DNA of 11,971 bases, from contig JBHPGW010000075.1 in assembly GCA_042569785.1 (NCBI GenBank), positions 1 through 11,971 on the forward strand, in the 5' to 3' direction. Position numbers and translations under genes: made by a program. Source of the DNA: JBHPGW01 sp042569785. GTDB lineage: Bacteria > Planctomycetota > Phycisphaerae > Sedimentisphaerales > Anaerobacaceae. The notes beneath the pieces were generated by a model, which was not told where the DNA came from, ran no database searches, and saw only the letters and a list, made by a program, of their open reading frames with translations. How positions within the stretch are numbered: position 1 is the stretch's first letter; the number at the start of each line of letters is the position of its first letter. Of the stretch, positions 1-7,146 are shown piece by piece.

Positions 1-43
1 TATCACCATTATCATTCTGTGTACATCGTGTAATCTCTGGGCG
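1..43 (+). repeat. Left arm of a 43-bp perfect inverted repeat at the window edge
   Basis: Bases 1-43 are identical to the reverse complement of 586-628. The match stops at base 44 and reaches the very edge of the window, so its true length is unknown. The other arm codes for the signal peptide of the 654-1 gene. This is typical of a fold-back chimera or a contig-end assembly error; a genuine invertible repeat is possible but less likely. Confidence 0.9.
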
Positions 44-654
44 ATGGCGAATTTCAGTATCTCGATATCTTCGGAAGCGACGAGTGTATCGTCTATAAAG
101 CAGTAGCTGAATTTGGAAGAAAAGCCGTAGTCGAGCCTTTTGTTTTCCGGCGCAATAATTGTTTTGATGCTGAGGCCTCTATAGTCTTCTGATTTTTGAT
201 CGTGATCGTTTTCGAGAGCTTTTTTCGTCGCTTTGTTTATGGCCTCTTTGATCTTTTCTATGTTTTTGCCCCACTCAATGAGCAGCAGTGCGGTAGGCTC
301 TTTGTCGTCGAGAGCTTTTTGGTCCATCACCAGAGCGAAGGCTGTTCGGCCTTGAGGCAGGATGTTTTCATTAATAACCGTGCTGATAATGCCGTTCTGC
401 ATCTCTTTAGTTTGTTCTTTCAATTCAGCTTTGAATTTTTCAATAAAGCCTGCCATCGCGGGGTCTTTGTAGAGTTTATAAAGGCTGGTCTTTTCGGTTT
501 GCTGCCTGAACTGCTGGAAATTTTGGATCTGAACAAGGGCGACGGTTTCGGCAGGTGCGATCCTTGCGATGTCTGGCATTTGCCCCGCCCAGAGATTACA
601 CGATGTACACAGAATGATAATGGTGATAGCGATTTGAATTTTGTTTCGTTTCAT
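1..654 (-). CDS. Secreted protein of unknown function, 3' end missing (partial)
   Basis: The reverse strand is open from ATG at 654-652 to the window edge, 218 codons without a stop. The first 25 or so residues form a signal peptide: a basic start (MKRNK), a hydrophobic core (IAITIIILC) and a possible cleavage site after LWA. The mature part begins with IARIAPAETVALVQIQNF, which resembles the start of secreted planctomycete proteins of the DUF3352 kind; that match is from memory and weak. The rest is mixed charged helix and strand with no catalytic motif I recognise. Its start overlaps the protease stop by four bases (ATGA), so the two are translationally coupled and probably work together in the envelope. 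The last 14-15 codons (positions 1-43) are the reverse complement of the gene's own signal-peptide region and are probably not its real sequence. The frame is supported by the overlap and the signal peptide; the function is not known. Confidence 0.72.
   Translation of the reverse strand, partial: MKRNKIQIAITIIILCTSCNLWAGQMPDIARIAPAETVALVQIQNFQQFRQQTEKTSLYKLYKDPAMAGFIEKFKAELKEQTKEMQNGIISTVINENILPQGRTAFALVMDQKALDDKEPTALLLIEWGKNIEKIKEAINKATKKALENDHDQKSEDYRGLSIKTIIAPENKRLDYGFSSKFSYCFIDDTLVASEDIEILKFAIAQRLHDVHRMIMVI
586..628 (-). repeat. Right arm of the 43-bp inverted repeat
   Basis: Reverse complement of bases 1-43 without a mismatch. It lies inside the signal-peptide coding part of the secreted-protein gene, about 25 bases after its start codon. 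It makes sense as coding sequence here, so this is the native copy and the copy at 1-43 is the suspect one. Confidence 0.9.
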
Positions 655-1667
655 TTTCGTTTCTTCTTTCCGTTTTTCATTGGTTTGGCAAGTGGGGGTT
701 TATTTTTGTTTCGTCTTTTATCCGGCTGAATGTATCTAAAGCCTGTGTTCGGGCTATCCTGATCGTAGGCGAAGGCGTCCCTGTTTTCTATGAAGTGTTT
801 GACGTAATTTACCGGTATCGCAAATCCAAGCCCGCCCAGGAAAATATAGCCCATATTTGTGACACCGACGACTTGGCCTGCCAGGTTGAACAGCGGCCCG
901 CCTGAATTGCCTGGATTTATGTCGGCGTTTGTTTGTATGTACACCAGGCCTGAAAAAGCCCTGTTCTTTGTGCTGATCACACCGTTAGTGACAGTTCTTT
1001 CGAGGCCGAGCGGATTTCCGATAGCGAAGACTTCCTGGCCTACTGCGGTTTCTTCGATATCACCTAAGCAGACGTATTTGACTTTGGTTTCGCCGAGGTC
1101 CTCGATTTTCAACAGCGCCAGGTCGATGAATGGATTTATGGCATCGATCCTGACCTTTTTGAATTTCTTTTTTTCGAAGCCGTCTTTAGTTTTCTGGAAG
1201 ACGGTAACTTCGATCTTTGTTTCTTTTTCTATCACGTGATAATTAGTTATAAGATAGCCATCTTCGTTTAAGAAAAATCCCGAACCCATACCTCCCGGCG
1301 TTGTTATTTTTACAACAGCCTGGGAAACTTGTTTTACGCTTTGCTCGATAGTCATCTGCTCAGAATCGCAAGTGTAATACAACTGGTCCCAGGTTTTGAG
1401 TTTTTCCGGCTGGCAGGGGTCAGCGGGTTGATCTTCTATTTTCGATTCCGGGGCATTGCTGTCTACCTGGTCACTATATTGATATTGGAGTATTTCATCT
1501 TTTTGAATTTTGAGTATTGTTATTCCTACGTCGAGGTAGAGATGTTTTTCTTTCTCGGTAATTATATCCCCGGTTAGTTTCTGCCCCTGGTTCAAAATGA
1601 CGGTATCGGCATTGCAGAAATGGCAGCAACACAAAATTGTAATTGCCCAAAGACACTTTCTTAACAT
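651..1667 (-). CDS. Secreted trypsin-like (HtrA/DegP-type) serine protease without PDZ domain
   Basis: A 338-residue S1C-type serine endopeptidase, expected outside the cytoplasmic membrane. Residues 1-20 are a signal peptide (MLRKCLWAITILCCCHFCNA). Residues 21-65 form a small beta-rich segment (DTVILNQGQKLTGDI) of the kind that precedes proteases in planctomycetes. The protease domain spans about 105-295, with the triad His144 (TNYHV), Asp182 (FIDLALLKI) and Ser255 (NPGNSGGP), and VGQEVFAIGNPLG as in HtrA. Typical HtrA proteins carry one or two PDZ domains; here the protein ends after the protease with a lysine-rich tail (KNGKKKRK), so it is not a complete DegP. The start is backed by GGAG six bases upstream. 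The next gene begins within its stop codon (ATGA), indicating an operon. Substrate is unknown; envelope quality control or cleavage of the coupled secreted protein are guesses. Confidence 0.9.
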   Translation of the reverse strand: MLRKCLWAITILCCCHFCNADTVILNQGQKLTGDIITEKEKHLYLDVGITILKIQKDEILQYQYSDQVDSNAPESKIEDQPADPCQPEKLKTWDQLYYTCDSEQMTIEQSVKQVSQAVVKITTPGGMGSGFFLNEDGYLITNYHVIEKETKIEVTVFQKTKDGFEKKKFKKVRIDAINPFIDLALLKIEDLGETKVKYVCLGDIEETAVGQEVFAIGNPLGLERTVTNGVISTKNRAFSGLVYIQTNADINPGNSGGPLFNLAGQVVGVTNMGYIFLGGLGFAIPVNYVKHFIENRDAFAYDQDSPNTGFRYIQPDKRRNKNKPPLAKPMKNGKKKRK

Positions 1668-1691
1668 AAAACGCTCCGAAAACTAATTGTG

Positions 1692-1715
1692 TTAACCCTA
1701 TTGGGTATTTAACCC
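1692..1715. promoter_or_regulatory. Pair of TTAACCC heptamers in the divergent promoter region
   Basis: TTAACCC occurs at 1692-1698 and again at 1709-1715, 17 bases apart, with a GGGT between them that can pair with either ACCC. The pair lies just upstream of the minus-strand protease and on the far side of the promoter for the plus-strand fusion gene. Spacing of under two helix turns could fit a regulator bound to the protease promoter. No known operator is recognised. Confidence 0.25.
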
Positions 1716-1794
1716 ACAAAAAACATTTTAAGCAGTTTTGGTATTCGATGCAAAAGAAAAAGTCGGCTTAGCGGCGATTTTTGCAGGTTATTTC

Positions 1795-1823
1795 TTGACG
1801 GTTTAAGGCAGCGAGGCTATAAG
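1795..1823 (+). promoter_or_regulatory. Sigma-70-type promoter for the fusion kinase gene
   Basis: TTGACG at 1795-1800 and TATAAG at 1818-1823 are separated by exactly 17 bases. Transcription would start near 1830 and give a leader of about 28 bases, which holds the ribosome site GAGGTG (1848-1853) just before the ATG at 1858. The position and spacing are right; activity is inferred from the consensus alone. Confidence 0.6.
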
Positions 1824-1857
1824 TTTTAAGAAGGTTTGTTAATTTTAGAGGTGGTGT

Positions 1858-4566
1858 ATGGAAAACAGTAGAGGGGTTGTTGGCGAAACAGTAGTTGTGA
1901 TCCTTGCGGCAGGTAAGGGTACCAGGGCAGGAAGGGATGATCTGGCGAAGGTATGCTTCGAGATCGATTCTGTTCCCGCGATCAATCGAATGATCACAAC
2001 TTTCAAGAAGAAAGGTTTTGCCCGATTTCTTGTTGTGGTAGGCTCAAAAGCCGAGCAGGTGCTTGAGGTTGTCAGCAGGAAGCACCCTGATACGATGTAT
2101 GCCTTTCAAGGTAAGCAGCTTGGTACCGGCCATGCCGCCAAGATTGCCGCTGACGCACTGCGTAAGATCGGGTACTCGGGCAATGTCCTGGTGACGCTGG
2201 GTGATAAGTATGTCGAAACGTCATGCATTGAGACCCTTGTCGATGCTTATATAAAACAGCACGCTGATTTTGCGCTTTTGACGATCCCGATGATAAATAT
2301 TATGCAGGAATCGCTTGGCAGAGTTCTTCTGGATAAAAAAGGCCGGGTGCTGGGCATTATTGAAAGAACGGACATCAAGAGACAGGCGATCGCAGATAAA
2401 CTTAAAGAATATACGCAGAAAAAAACACAGATGACCGCAGAAAGAATCGCGAAACTTATCGATAAACATATACCAAGGCTTTCCAAGCAGGCGGTGGCAA
2501 TTCCTGAACTTTTGAAGCTGAGCAAAAGTAAAAAGGGAATCGACAAGGACAAGCTGAAAAAGATTCTCGGCATGAAGAAATACAATCTTGAGATCGGTGG
2601 TGTCAGATATTCTGCGAATCAGATAGAAAAGAAATGTCACTCTAATCCCAGTCTTTACCTGTTGAGCACTGAGGCGTTCTATCAGGGCATTGGGATGATA
2701 GATAACAATAACGCTCAGGGTGAGTATTATCTTCCGGATATTATCAAACATCTGGCCAGCATCAAAGATGCTGGCGGCAAGAGCAGGTTCAGGATAAGGG
2801 CGGTGTCTATAGATAATCCCGATTGGATACAGGGCTTTAATCTGCCGCATGAGCTTTTGGCGATCCAGGATCATGTCAGGCGCAAGAAAGACGTGAAACA
2901 GAAAGTTGAAATTAAGAGTAGGCCTGTTTTAAAAGCGAATCAGTATTATACGGTTGCCCGATGGTTGGGTAAAATAGAAAAGCAAAGCCCGGGTCTTAAG
3001 CGATGGCTCAAGAATATCTATGGCGAAAACGAGCAGCTGCATCGTGGGAAATTAAAAGAGCTGAACAATGTTCTTAACTGCTATGGTAAGCAATTTGGCT
3101 TTGACGAAAAGGTCTGTATTGTTCGTGCTCCTGGTAGATTGAATCTGATGGGCAGGCACGTTGACCATCGCGGCGGCTTTACTAATTTTATGGCGATCGA
3201 TCGTGAGACGATAGCGGTTGCGGGTGTTCGTAAAGATAATAATATTGTCGCGGTAAATACAAACCCTAAACAATTCAAACAGGTTCGGTTTAATATATCC
3301 GAACTGATAGGCGGGTTCGGATGGAGTGACTGGATCAACTTTGTCAACAGCGATTGGGTGCGAAACATGCTCCACAGCAGTGCCGGCGACTGGGGTAATT
3401 ATATCAAGGCCGCGGCACTTCGTTTGCAGCACCAGTACCAGGATGTAAAAGTTAAAGGCGTTAATCTTGCTATATACGGCAACGTACCTATTGCGGCTGG
3501 TTTAAGCAGCAGCTCGACGCTTGTGGTGGCAACTCTTCAGGCGGCAATTGCGTTGAATAATTTTGAACTTACAAGTCAGCAGTTCATAGACCTTTGCGGC
3601 GAAGGTGAATGGTTCGTTGGTTCACGAGGCGGAGCCGGTGATCATGCCGCGATCTATCTTGGCCAGCGAGGGAAGATCGCTCAAGTTGCGTATCTTCCTT
3701 TCAGGGCGGAAAAAGTTATAGATGCGCCTAAAGACTATCAGATTGTTATCGCTAACAGTCATGTAAAAGCCGCAAAGAGCGGCAAGGCCAAGGATATGTT
3801 CAACGCCAGGATCACCAGTTATGACCTCGGTTTGGCGCTGCTTAAACAACGCTGCCCGGAAGTAGCTAACAATATTGAGTACCTCAGAGATGTTAATCCT
3901 GAAAAGCTCGGATGCAGCATAAGCGAGATTTACCGAATGCTTCTTAAAATTCCTGAGTTTATGACACGCAGAGATTTTAAAAATCAGCTTTCGAGGGACT
4001 ATCAGGAAATGATGGAAGTTAATTTCGGCACTCACGCCGAGCCGCAGCATTATAATGTCAGAGGCGTTTTGCTGTTCGGTATCGCTGAGATCGCCAGAAG
4101 CAGGATGTGTATAGATTATCTCGAAGCAGGCAGGATGAAAGATTTTGGGGATTTGATGAGTATCAGTCATAATGGCGATCGAGTCAGCGGAGCAGTGTCC
4201 AGTGGAAAGTATCATTTAATTCGACAAAGCTGCAGTGACGAGTATCTAAACACTCTCAGAAGCCATCTGTCTACGGAGGACCCGCAAAAAGTGTTAAGTG
4301 CTCAACTGTATATGCAGAGCGGAAATTATGCGTGCAGTACCATTGAGATAGACAAGATGGTTGATGTTGCCTGCTCATTTCCCGGGGTTGTCGGTGCTCA
4401 GATCACAGGCGCGGGCCTGGGCGGATGTATTATGATCATGGTCGAGAGGGATTCTGTGCAAAGGCTTGGAAGAGTACTGACGAAAAATTACTATCGGCCG
4501 AATAAACTCAAGCCTGCGATAATTGACTGCACTGTGGTTGAAGGTGCCGGCCTTGCCGAATTTTAA
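1858..4566 (+). CDS. Fusion of a GlmU-like sugar-1-phosphate nucleotidyltransferase and a galactokinase-family GHMP kinase
   Basis: A 902-residue cytoplasmic two-domain enzyme. Residues 12-335 are a nucleotidyltransferase close to the uridyltransferase half of GlmU: LAAGKGTRAG (16-25), Lys31, QLGTGHAA (87-94), the metal-binding LGDK (114-117, Asp116) and NAQGEYYLPD (285-294). The GlmU acetyltransferase beta-helix is absent. Residues about 175-245 are a lysine-rich helical insertion not found in GlmU. A helical linker (335-415) leads to the kinase: RAPGRLNLMGRHVDHRGG (423-440), the phosphate loop PIAAGLSSSST (544-554), GGAGDHAAI (591-599, probable base Asp595) and ITGAGLGGC (849-857). In galactokinases the first motif reads GEHxDY; here Arg433 replaces the Glu that faces the sugar C6 end, so the substrate may not be galactose. 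By analogy with Fkp the protein could phosphorylate a free sugar and convert it to an NDP-sugar. Start supported by GAGGTG. Confidence 0.9.
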   Translation: MENSRGVVGETVVVILAAGKGTRAGRDDLAKVCFEIDSVPAINRMITTFKKKGFARFLVVVGSKAEQVLEVVSRKHPDTMYAFQGKQLGTGHAAKIAADALRKIGYSGNVLVTLGDKYVETSCIETLVDAYIKQHADFALLTIPMINIMQESLGRVLLDKKGRVLGIIERTDIKRQAIADKLKEYTQKKTQMTAERIAKLIDKHIPRLSKQAVAIPELLKLSKSKKGIDKDKLKKILGMKKYNLEIGGVRYSANQIEKKCHSNPSLYLLSTEAFYQGIGMIDNNNAQGEYYLPDIIKHLASIKDAGGKSRFRIRAVSIDNPDWIQGFNLPHELLAIQDHVRRKKDVKQKVEIKSRPVLKANQYYTVARWLGKIEKQSPGLKRWLKNIYGENEQLHRGKLKELNNVLNCYGKQFGFDEKVCIVRAPGRLNLMGRHVDHRGGFTNFMAIDRETIAVAGVRKDNNIVAVNTNPKQFKQVRFNISELIGGFGWSDWINFVNSDWVRNMLHSSAGDWGNYIKAAALRLQHQYQDVKVKGVNLAIYGNVPIAAGLSSSSTLVVATLQAAIALNNFELTSQQFIDLCGEGEWFVGSRGGAGDHAAIYLGQRGKIAQVAYLPFRAEKVIDAPKDYQIVIANSHVKAAKSGKAKDMFNARITSYDLGLALLKQRCPEVANNIEYLRDVNPEKLGCSISEIYRMLLKIPEFMTRRDFKNQLSRDYQEMMEVNFGTHAEPQHYNVRGVLLFGIAEIARSRMCIDYLEAGRMKDFGDLMSISHNGDRVSGAVSSGKYHLIRQSCSDEYLNTLRSHLSTEDPQKVLSAQLYMQSGNYACSTIEIDKMVDVACSFPGVVGAQITGAGLGGCIMIMVERDSVQRLGRVLTKNYYRPNKLKPAIIDCTVVEGAGLAEF

Positions 4567-4577
4567 AACCAATTCGC

Positions 4578-5369
4578 TTATGCTAACTGGCTGTTGATCA
4601 TTTTTATTAGCTCTGGCAGTTCGGCGATCGTCTTTATTTTGTGTGCATGGTTGGGGATTTTCTTGCCTATGTTCGTATAGGCGTTTTTGCAAACAGCTGT
4701 CATTGACAACTTCAGAGAGGGCTTAACGTCTTTGTCGAGTCGATCACCTATGTAAGCGATGTTTTTGATGTTTTCACCAATCCTCTGTGCGGCGGCTTTG
4801 AAGATGCGAGGATCCGGTTTACGGAAATCAAACTCGTACGAATAAAGCCTGACGTCGAAGAAATCCAATATACCTATCTGCTGCAAATGCTTTTCCAGAC
4901 AACTGCCGTGAAGAAAGGTATTGGAAAGTATGCCGAGTTTGAGTCCCATCTGTTTTAGCTTCGCGAACGTATTTATAATGTCAGGAGCGGTCTTACAAAT
5001 CCTGCTTAGAGGTTCATACCACAGCCATGTAATGTTGCGCCACTGGTCTTCATTTAGTTTAATCCCCTTTTTTGTTCCTGTTTTTTTCAACAGTGACAGT
5101 GTGTCAAAATCATGTCCTGTTATGGCTGAAAAGAGGTGTCGCAGCCTGAGTATAATAAGGTTTCGCCAGCAGTAGTATTCGAAATTTCCTACAGGCTGAT
5201 TTTCACTTTTGAGAAAATCGTAAGCTTGTCTGGCGCCTTGCCGAAAGAACTTGAAAGTACTGATCTTTCCGAAATCGAGCAAAGTCTCACCGAGATCAAA
5301 AAAGACCGCTTTAACTTCGTGTCCCGTCTCTCGTGTCTCGCGTCTCGTATTTTGCTTATCGTTTGTCAT
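4578..5369 (-). CDS. HAD-superfamily hydrolase (probable phosphatase)
   Basis: A 263-residue haloacid dehalogenase-type hydrolase, cytoplasmic. Motif I is FFDLGETL (23-30) with nucleophile Asp25; the second Asp of the usual DxD is Gly27, as in the DLGxT subgroup. Residues 35-130 are the helical C1 cap. Motif II is GILSNT (146-151), motif III is Lys184 in RKPDPRIF, and motif IV is IGDRLDKD (207-214) with Asp209 and Asp214. Family members with DLGxT are often phosphatases of small metabolites, but the missing acid/base Asp makes activity less sure. The N-terminal 18 residues (RRETRETG) are not part of the fold, and the ribosome site is weak, so the start may be later. It follows the DRE-TIM acyltransferase gene by 44 bases on the same strand, a probable operon, and converges on the fusion kinase gene with only 11 bases between stops. 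Substrate unknown. Confidence 0.85.
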   Translation of the reverse strand: MTNDKQNTRRETRETGHEVKAVFFDLGETLLDFGKISTFKFFRQGARQAYDFLKSENQPVGNFEYYCWRNLIILRLRHLFSAITGHDFDTLSLLKKTGTKKGIKLNEDQWRNITWLWYEPLSRICKTAPDIINTFAKLKQMGLKLGILSNTFLHGSCLEKHLQQIGILDFFDVRLYSYEFDFRKPDPRIFKAAAQRIGENIKNIAYIGDRLDKDVKPSLKLSMTAVCKNAYTNIGKKIPNHAHKIKTIAELPELIKMINSQLA

Positions 5370-5413
5370 GTTTTGTGGGGAAAATCCTAAAGAATACCAA
5401 TGCCCTTATAGCC

Positions 5414-6742
5414 TTATCTTAGTGGCGGTAAGTTTTTGTCGAAGGCCTGCTTAACCCATTTTAACATTTCATCGTCTGATATTGCGGAGACCCTGTTATT
5501 TGTGTACTCGGCGTCGATCCTGTCTTTGATCTTTATTACACACGGATCGTGTTTCGGAATGTTGATATCGAATCTGGCTTCTATCCAGTGCTTGACGCCT
5601 GCCAAACCTGCCTTGTCTGTGATGGCAATATTTACCGGTCGATTAAGCAGCTTATCAGTGTCGAAGCAATTATATATTTCCTCGTTTTTTAGAAGCCCAT
5701 CGGCGTGGATCCCTGCTCGTGTGACGTTAAAATCGATACCTGCCAGCGGATAGTTAGACGGGATATTAAAGCCAAGCTCTTTAGAGGCATATTCTGCCAG
5801 CTGGGTAATAGCCGGGTAGTTGATGCCTTTGGTAATTCCTTTTATCTGTGCATGTTCAATTACCATTGCTTCCAGCGGCGGATTTCCGGTTCGCTCGCCA
5901 ACACCGAAGATAGAGCTGTTTACCGCAGAGCACCCGTAAAGCCATGCGGTCGCAGCGTCTACCTGCACCTTGTGGAAATCGTTATGACCATGCCACTCGA
6001 GCCACTCGGCTGGTACGCCAACTTTTCTTAAACCCGCGATCAGTTTTGGAATGCTTCTGGGCAGGGTGGTGCCGGCCCATGGCAGGCCAAAGCCAAGTGT
6101 ATCACAAAGGCGAATTTTGACTGGCTTTTTATACTCTTTAGCCAGCTTCATAAGCTCTGCCGCGAAAGGCAAAATGAAGCCTTTATAGTCGGCCCGCGTT
6201 ATATCTTCGAGGTGGCATCTTGGTATAACATCATTATCCAAGGCGGCTTTGACAACATCCAGATAGCCGGCCATTGCCTGCGCGCGTGTTTTGCGAAGCT
6301 TCAGGAAGATATGGTAATCACTTGCAGAAGTTAAAATACCGGTTTCGGTAAGTCCCATCTGTTTGACGAGCTTGAAGTCGGCAGCTACAGCCCTGATCCA
6401 GCCAGTGATCTCGGGGAATTTGTAACCACGCTGCTGACATAGCTCAACTGCTTTTCTATCGCGATCTGAATAGAGGAAAAATTCGGATTGGCGGATCAGC
6501 CCCGTGTTGCCATCGATCTCATTTAGCAGGTCATATATACGCAGTATTTGCTGCGGCGTATATGGCGGTCTGGCCTGCTGGCCGTCACGGAAAGTCGTAT
6601 CGGTGATCCAAATCTTTTCGGGAATTTCATAGTCAACTCTTTTTTTATCAAAGATCGCTTTTGGAAATTCGGTGTAAGGAAATACATCACGAAACAGGTT
6701 TGGTTCCTGAACGTCTACAAGTTTAATATTTTTCTTACCCAT
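5414..6742 (-). CDS. DRE-TIM metallolyase: Re-citrate synthase-like / homocitrate or isopropylmalate synthase family
   Basis: A 442-residue acyl-CoA condensing enzyme of the HMG-CoA lyase-like TIM-barrel family. Visible motifs are TDTTFRDGQQ (47-56, catalytic Arg52 and metal ligand Asp53), CHLEDITR (176-183), the metal-binding HGHNDF (251-256, His251 and His253), FGVGERTGN (279-287) and GIHADGLLK (344-352). Isopropylmalate synthases usually read HCHND and carry a C-terminal leucine-binding LeuA dimer domain; here the chain stops soon after the barrel and helical subdomain, so leucine feedback is not expected. The FRDGQQARPPYT signature and the HGHNDF variant are, as I recall, typical of the anaerobe group that includes Re-citrate synthase, which condenses acetyl-CoA with oxaloacetate. 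Homocitrate or citramalate synthase remain possible. A short AGGT lies about eight bases before the ATG. The HAD hydrolase follows in the same direction. Family is sure, substrate is not. Confidence 0.8.
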   Translation of the reverse strand: MGKKNIKLVDVQEPNLFRDVFPYTEFPKAIFDKKRVDYEIPEKIWITDTTFRDGQQARPPYTPQQILRIYDLLNEIDGNTGLIRQSEFFLYSDRDRKAVELCQQRGYKFPEITGWIRAVAADFKLVKQMGLTETGILTSASDYHIFLKLRKTRAQAMAGYLDVVKAALDNDVIPRCHLEDITRADYKGFILPFAAELMKLAKEYKKPVKIRLCDTLGFGLPWAGTTLPRSIPKLIAGLRKVGVPAEWLEWHGHNDFHKVQVDAATAWLYGCSAVNSSIFGVGERTGNPPLEAMVIEHAQIKGITKGINYPAITQLAEYASKELGFNIPSNYPLAGIDFNVTRAGIHADGLLKNEEIYNCFDTDKLLNRPVNIAITDKAGLAGVKHWIEARFDINIPKHDPCVIKIKDRIDAEYTNNRVSAISDDEMLKWVKQAFDKNLPPLR

Positions 6743-6797
6743 ATCATTTACCTATCAATTTTGTACTCTTGTGTGCTTACGTTTTTTTGCTCATTAT

Positions 6798-6822
6798 TAG
6801 CCGAGGTGGGAGTCGAACCCAC
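6798..6822 (-). tRNA. tRNA 3'-end remnant (T-arm and acceptor strand), possible attachment site
   Basis: Read on the minus strand, GTGGG-TTCGACT-CCCAC is a perfect T-arm with the invariant TTCRANY loop, followed by a seven-base acceptor strand CTCGGCT and an A. No AGCCGAG partner, D-arm or anticodon arm can be found in the 90 bases upstream (6823-6910), so the 5' half is missing. CCA is not encoded. The sequence upstream (GTCGGCATAGGGCGT) might be a decayed variable arm. The fragment sits at the border between the conserved genes and the AT-rich accessory block, with its missing side facing the accessory block, as at the distal end of a tRNA-integrated element. Confidence 0.5.
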
Positions 6823-6901
6823 ACGCCCTATGCCGACCGAATTCATAACTTCCTATTTTTAAGGCACTTACAAAGGGTAGCATATTTCATGTTTTTCAAT
6901 A

Positions 6902-6922
6902 TTGTCTAACAATTTTAGACAA
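6902..6922. promoter_or_regulatory. Perfect 8-bp inverted repeat, operator-like
   Basis: TTGTCTAA (6902-6909) and TTAGACAA (6915-6922) are exact reverse complements around a five-base spacer CAATT. There is no following T-run on either strand, which argues against a terminator. It lies about 160 bases upstream of the DRE-TIM gene start. A dimeric regulator could bind it, but none is identified. Confidence 0.4.
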
Positions 6923-7084
6923 CTTCGTGGCAAGTAGTCTAACTAACCCGTAAGTTGAACTATAAGATTATGATTGTAACTTATAATCAGTAAAAATCAA
7001 GGCAATATTGGAATCTTACCAAACATCAATCTTCTAAGTTACTGTCGTTGAATTTAGTATAAGGCTGGTTGATAGCATAATATT

Positions 7085-7101
7085 TGTAACGCTCCGTTAC
7101 A
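7085..7101. other. Short perfect hairpin, 7-bp stem
   Basis: TGTAACG (7085-7091) and CGTTACA (7095-7101) pair around a three-base CTC loop. It lies downstream of the 90-residue gene by about 130 bases. It has no strong T-run (ATTTCTCC follows), so a terminator role is uncertain. Confidence 0.3.
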
Positions 7102-7135
7102 TTTCTCCCTAACCCGGCTATTCTGATCCAAACTA

Positions 7136-7146
7136 TCGACTGTCGA
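7136..7146. promoter_or_regulatory. TCGACTGTCGA near-palindrome, copy 1
   Basis: TCGAC and GTCGA flank a single T. The same eleven bases recur at 8395-8405, just after the Rrf2 gene. The recurrence within the regulator's neighbourhood suggests a protein site; it may simply be part of the repeats here. Confidence 0.3.

Noticed and set aside
196..729. Plus-strand open frame of 177 codons rich in Phe
   Set aside because: It lies opposite the secreted-protein gene, whose frame has a signal peptide, an ATGA overlap with the protease and normal codon use; the Phe-rich product is the antisense of Lys/Glu codons.
6548..6862. Plus-strand open frame ending VGVEPTRPMPTEF
   Set aside because: It runs antisense to the DRE-TIM gene and then through the tRNA remnant, whose antisense always gives a VGVEPTRP-like peptide.
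6798..6882. Complete tRNA-Leu reading, with CTTAAAA as anticodon loop
   Set aside because: The flanking bases AGTGC and ATAGG do not form an anticodon stem, there is no D-arm, and no AGCCGAG acceptor strand exists in range; only the 3' end is supported.
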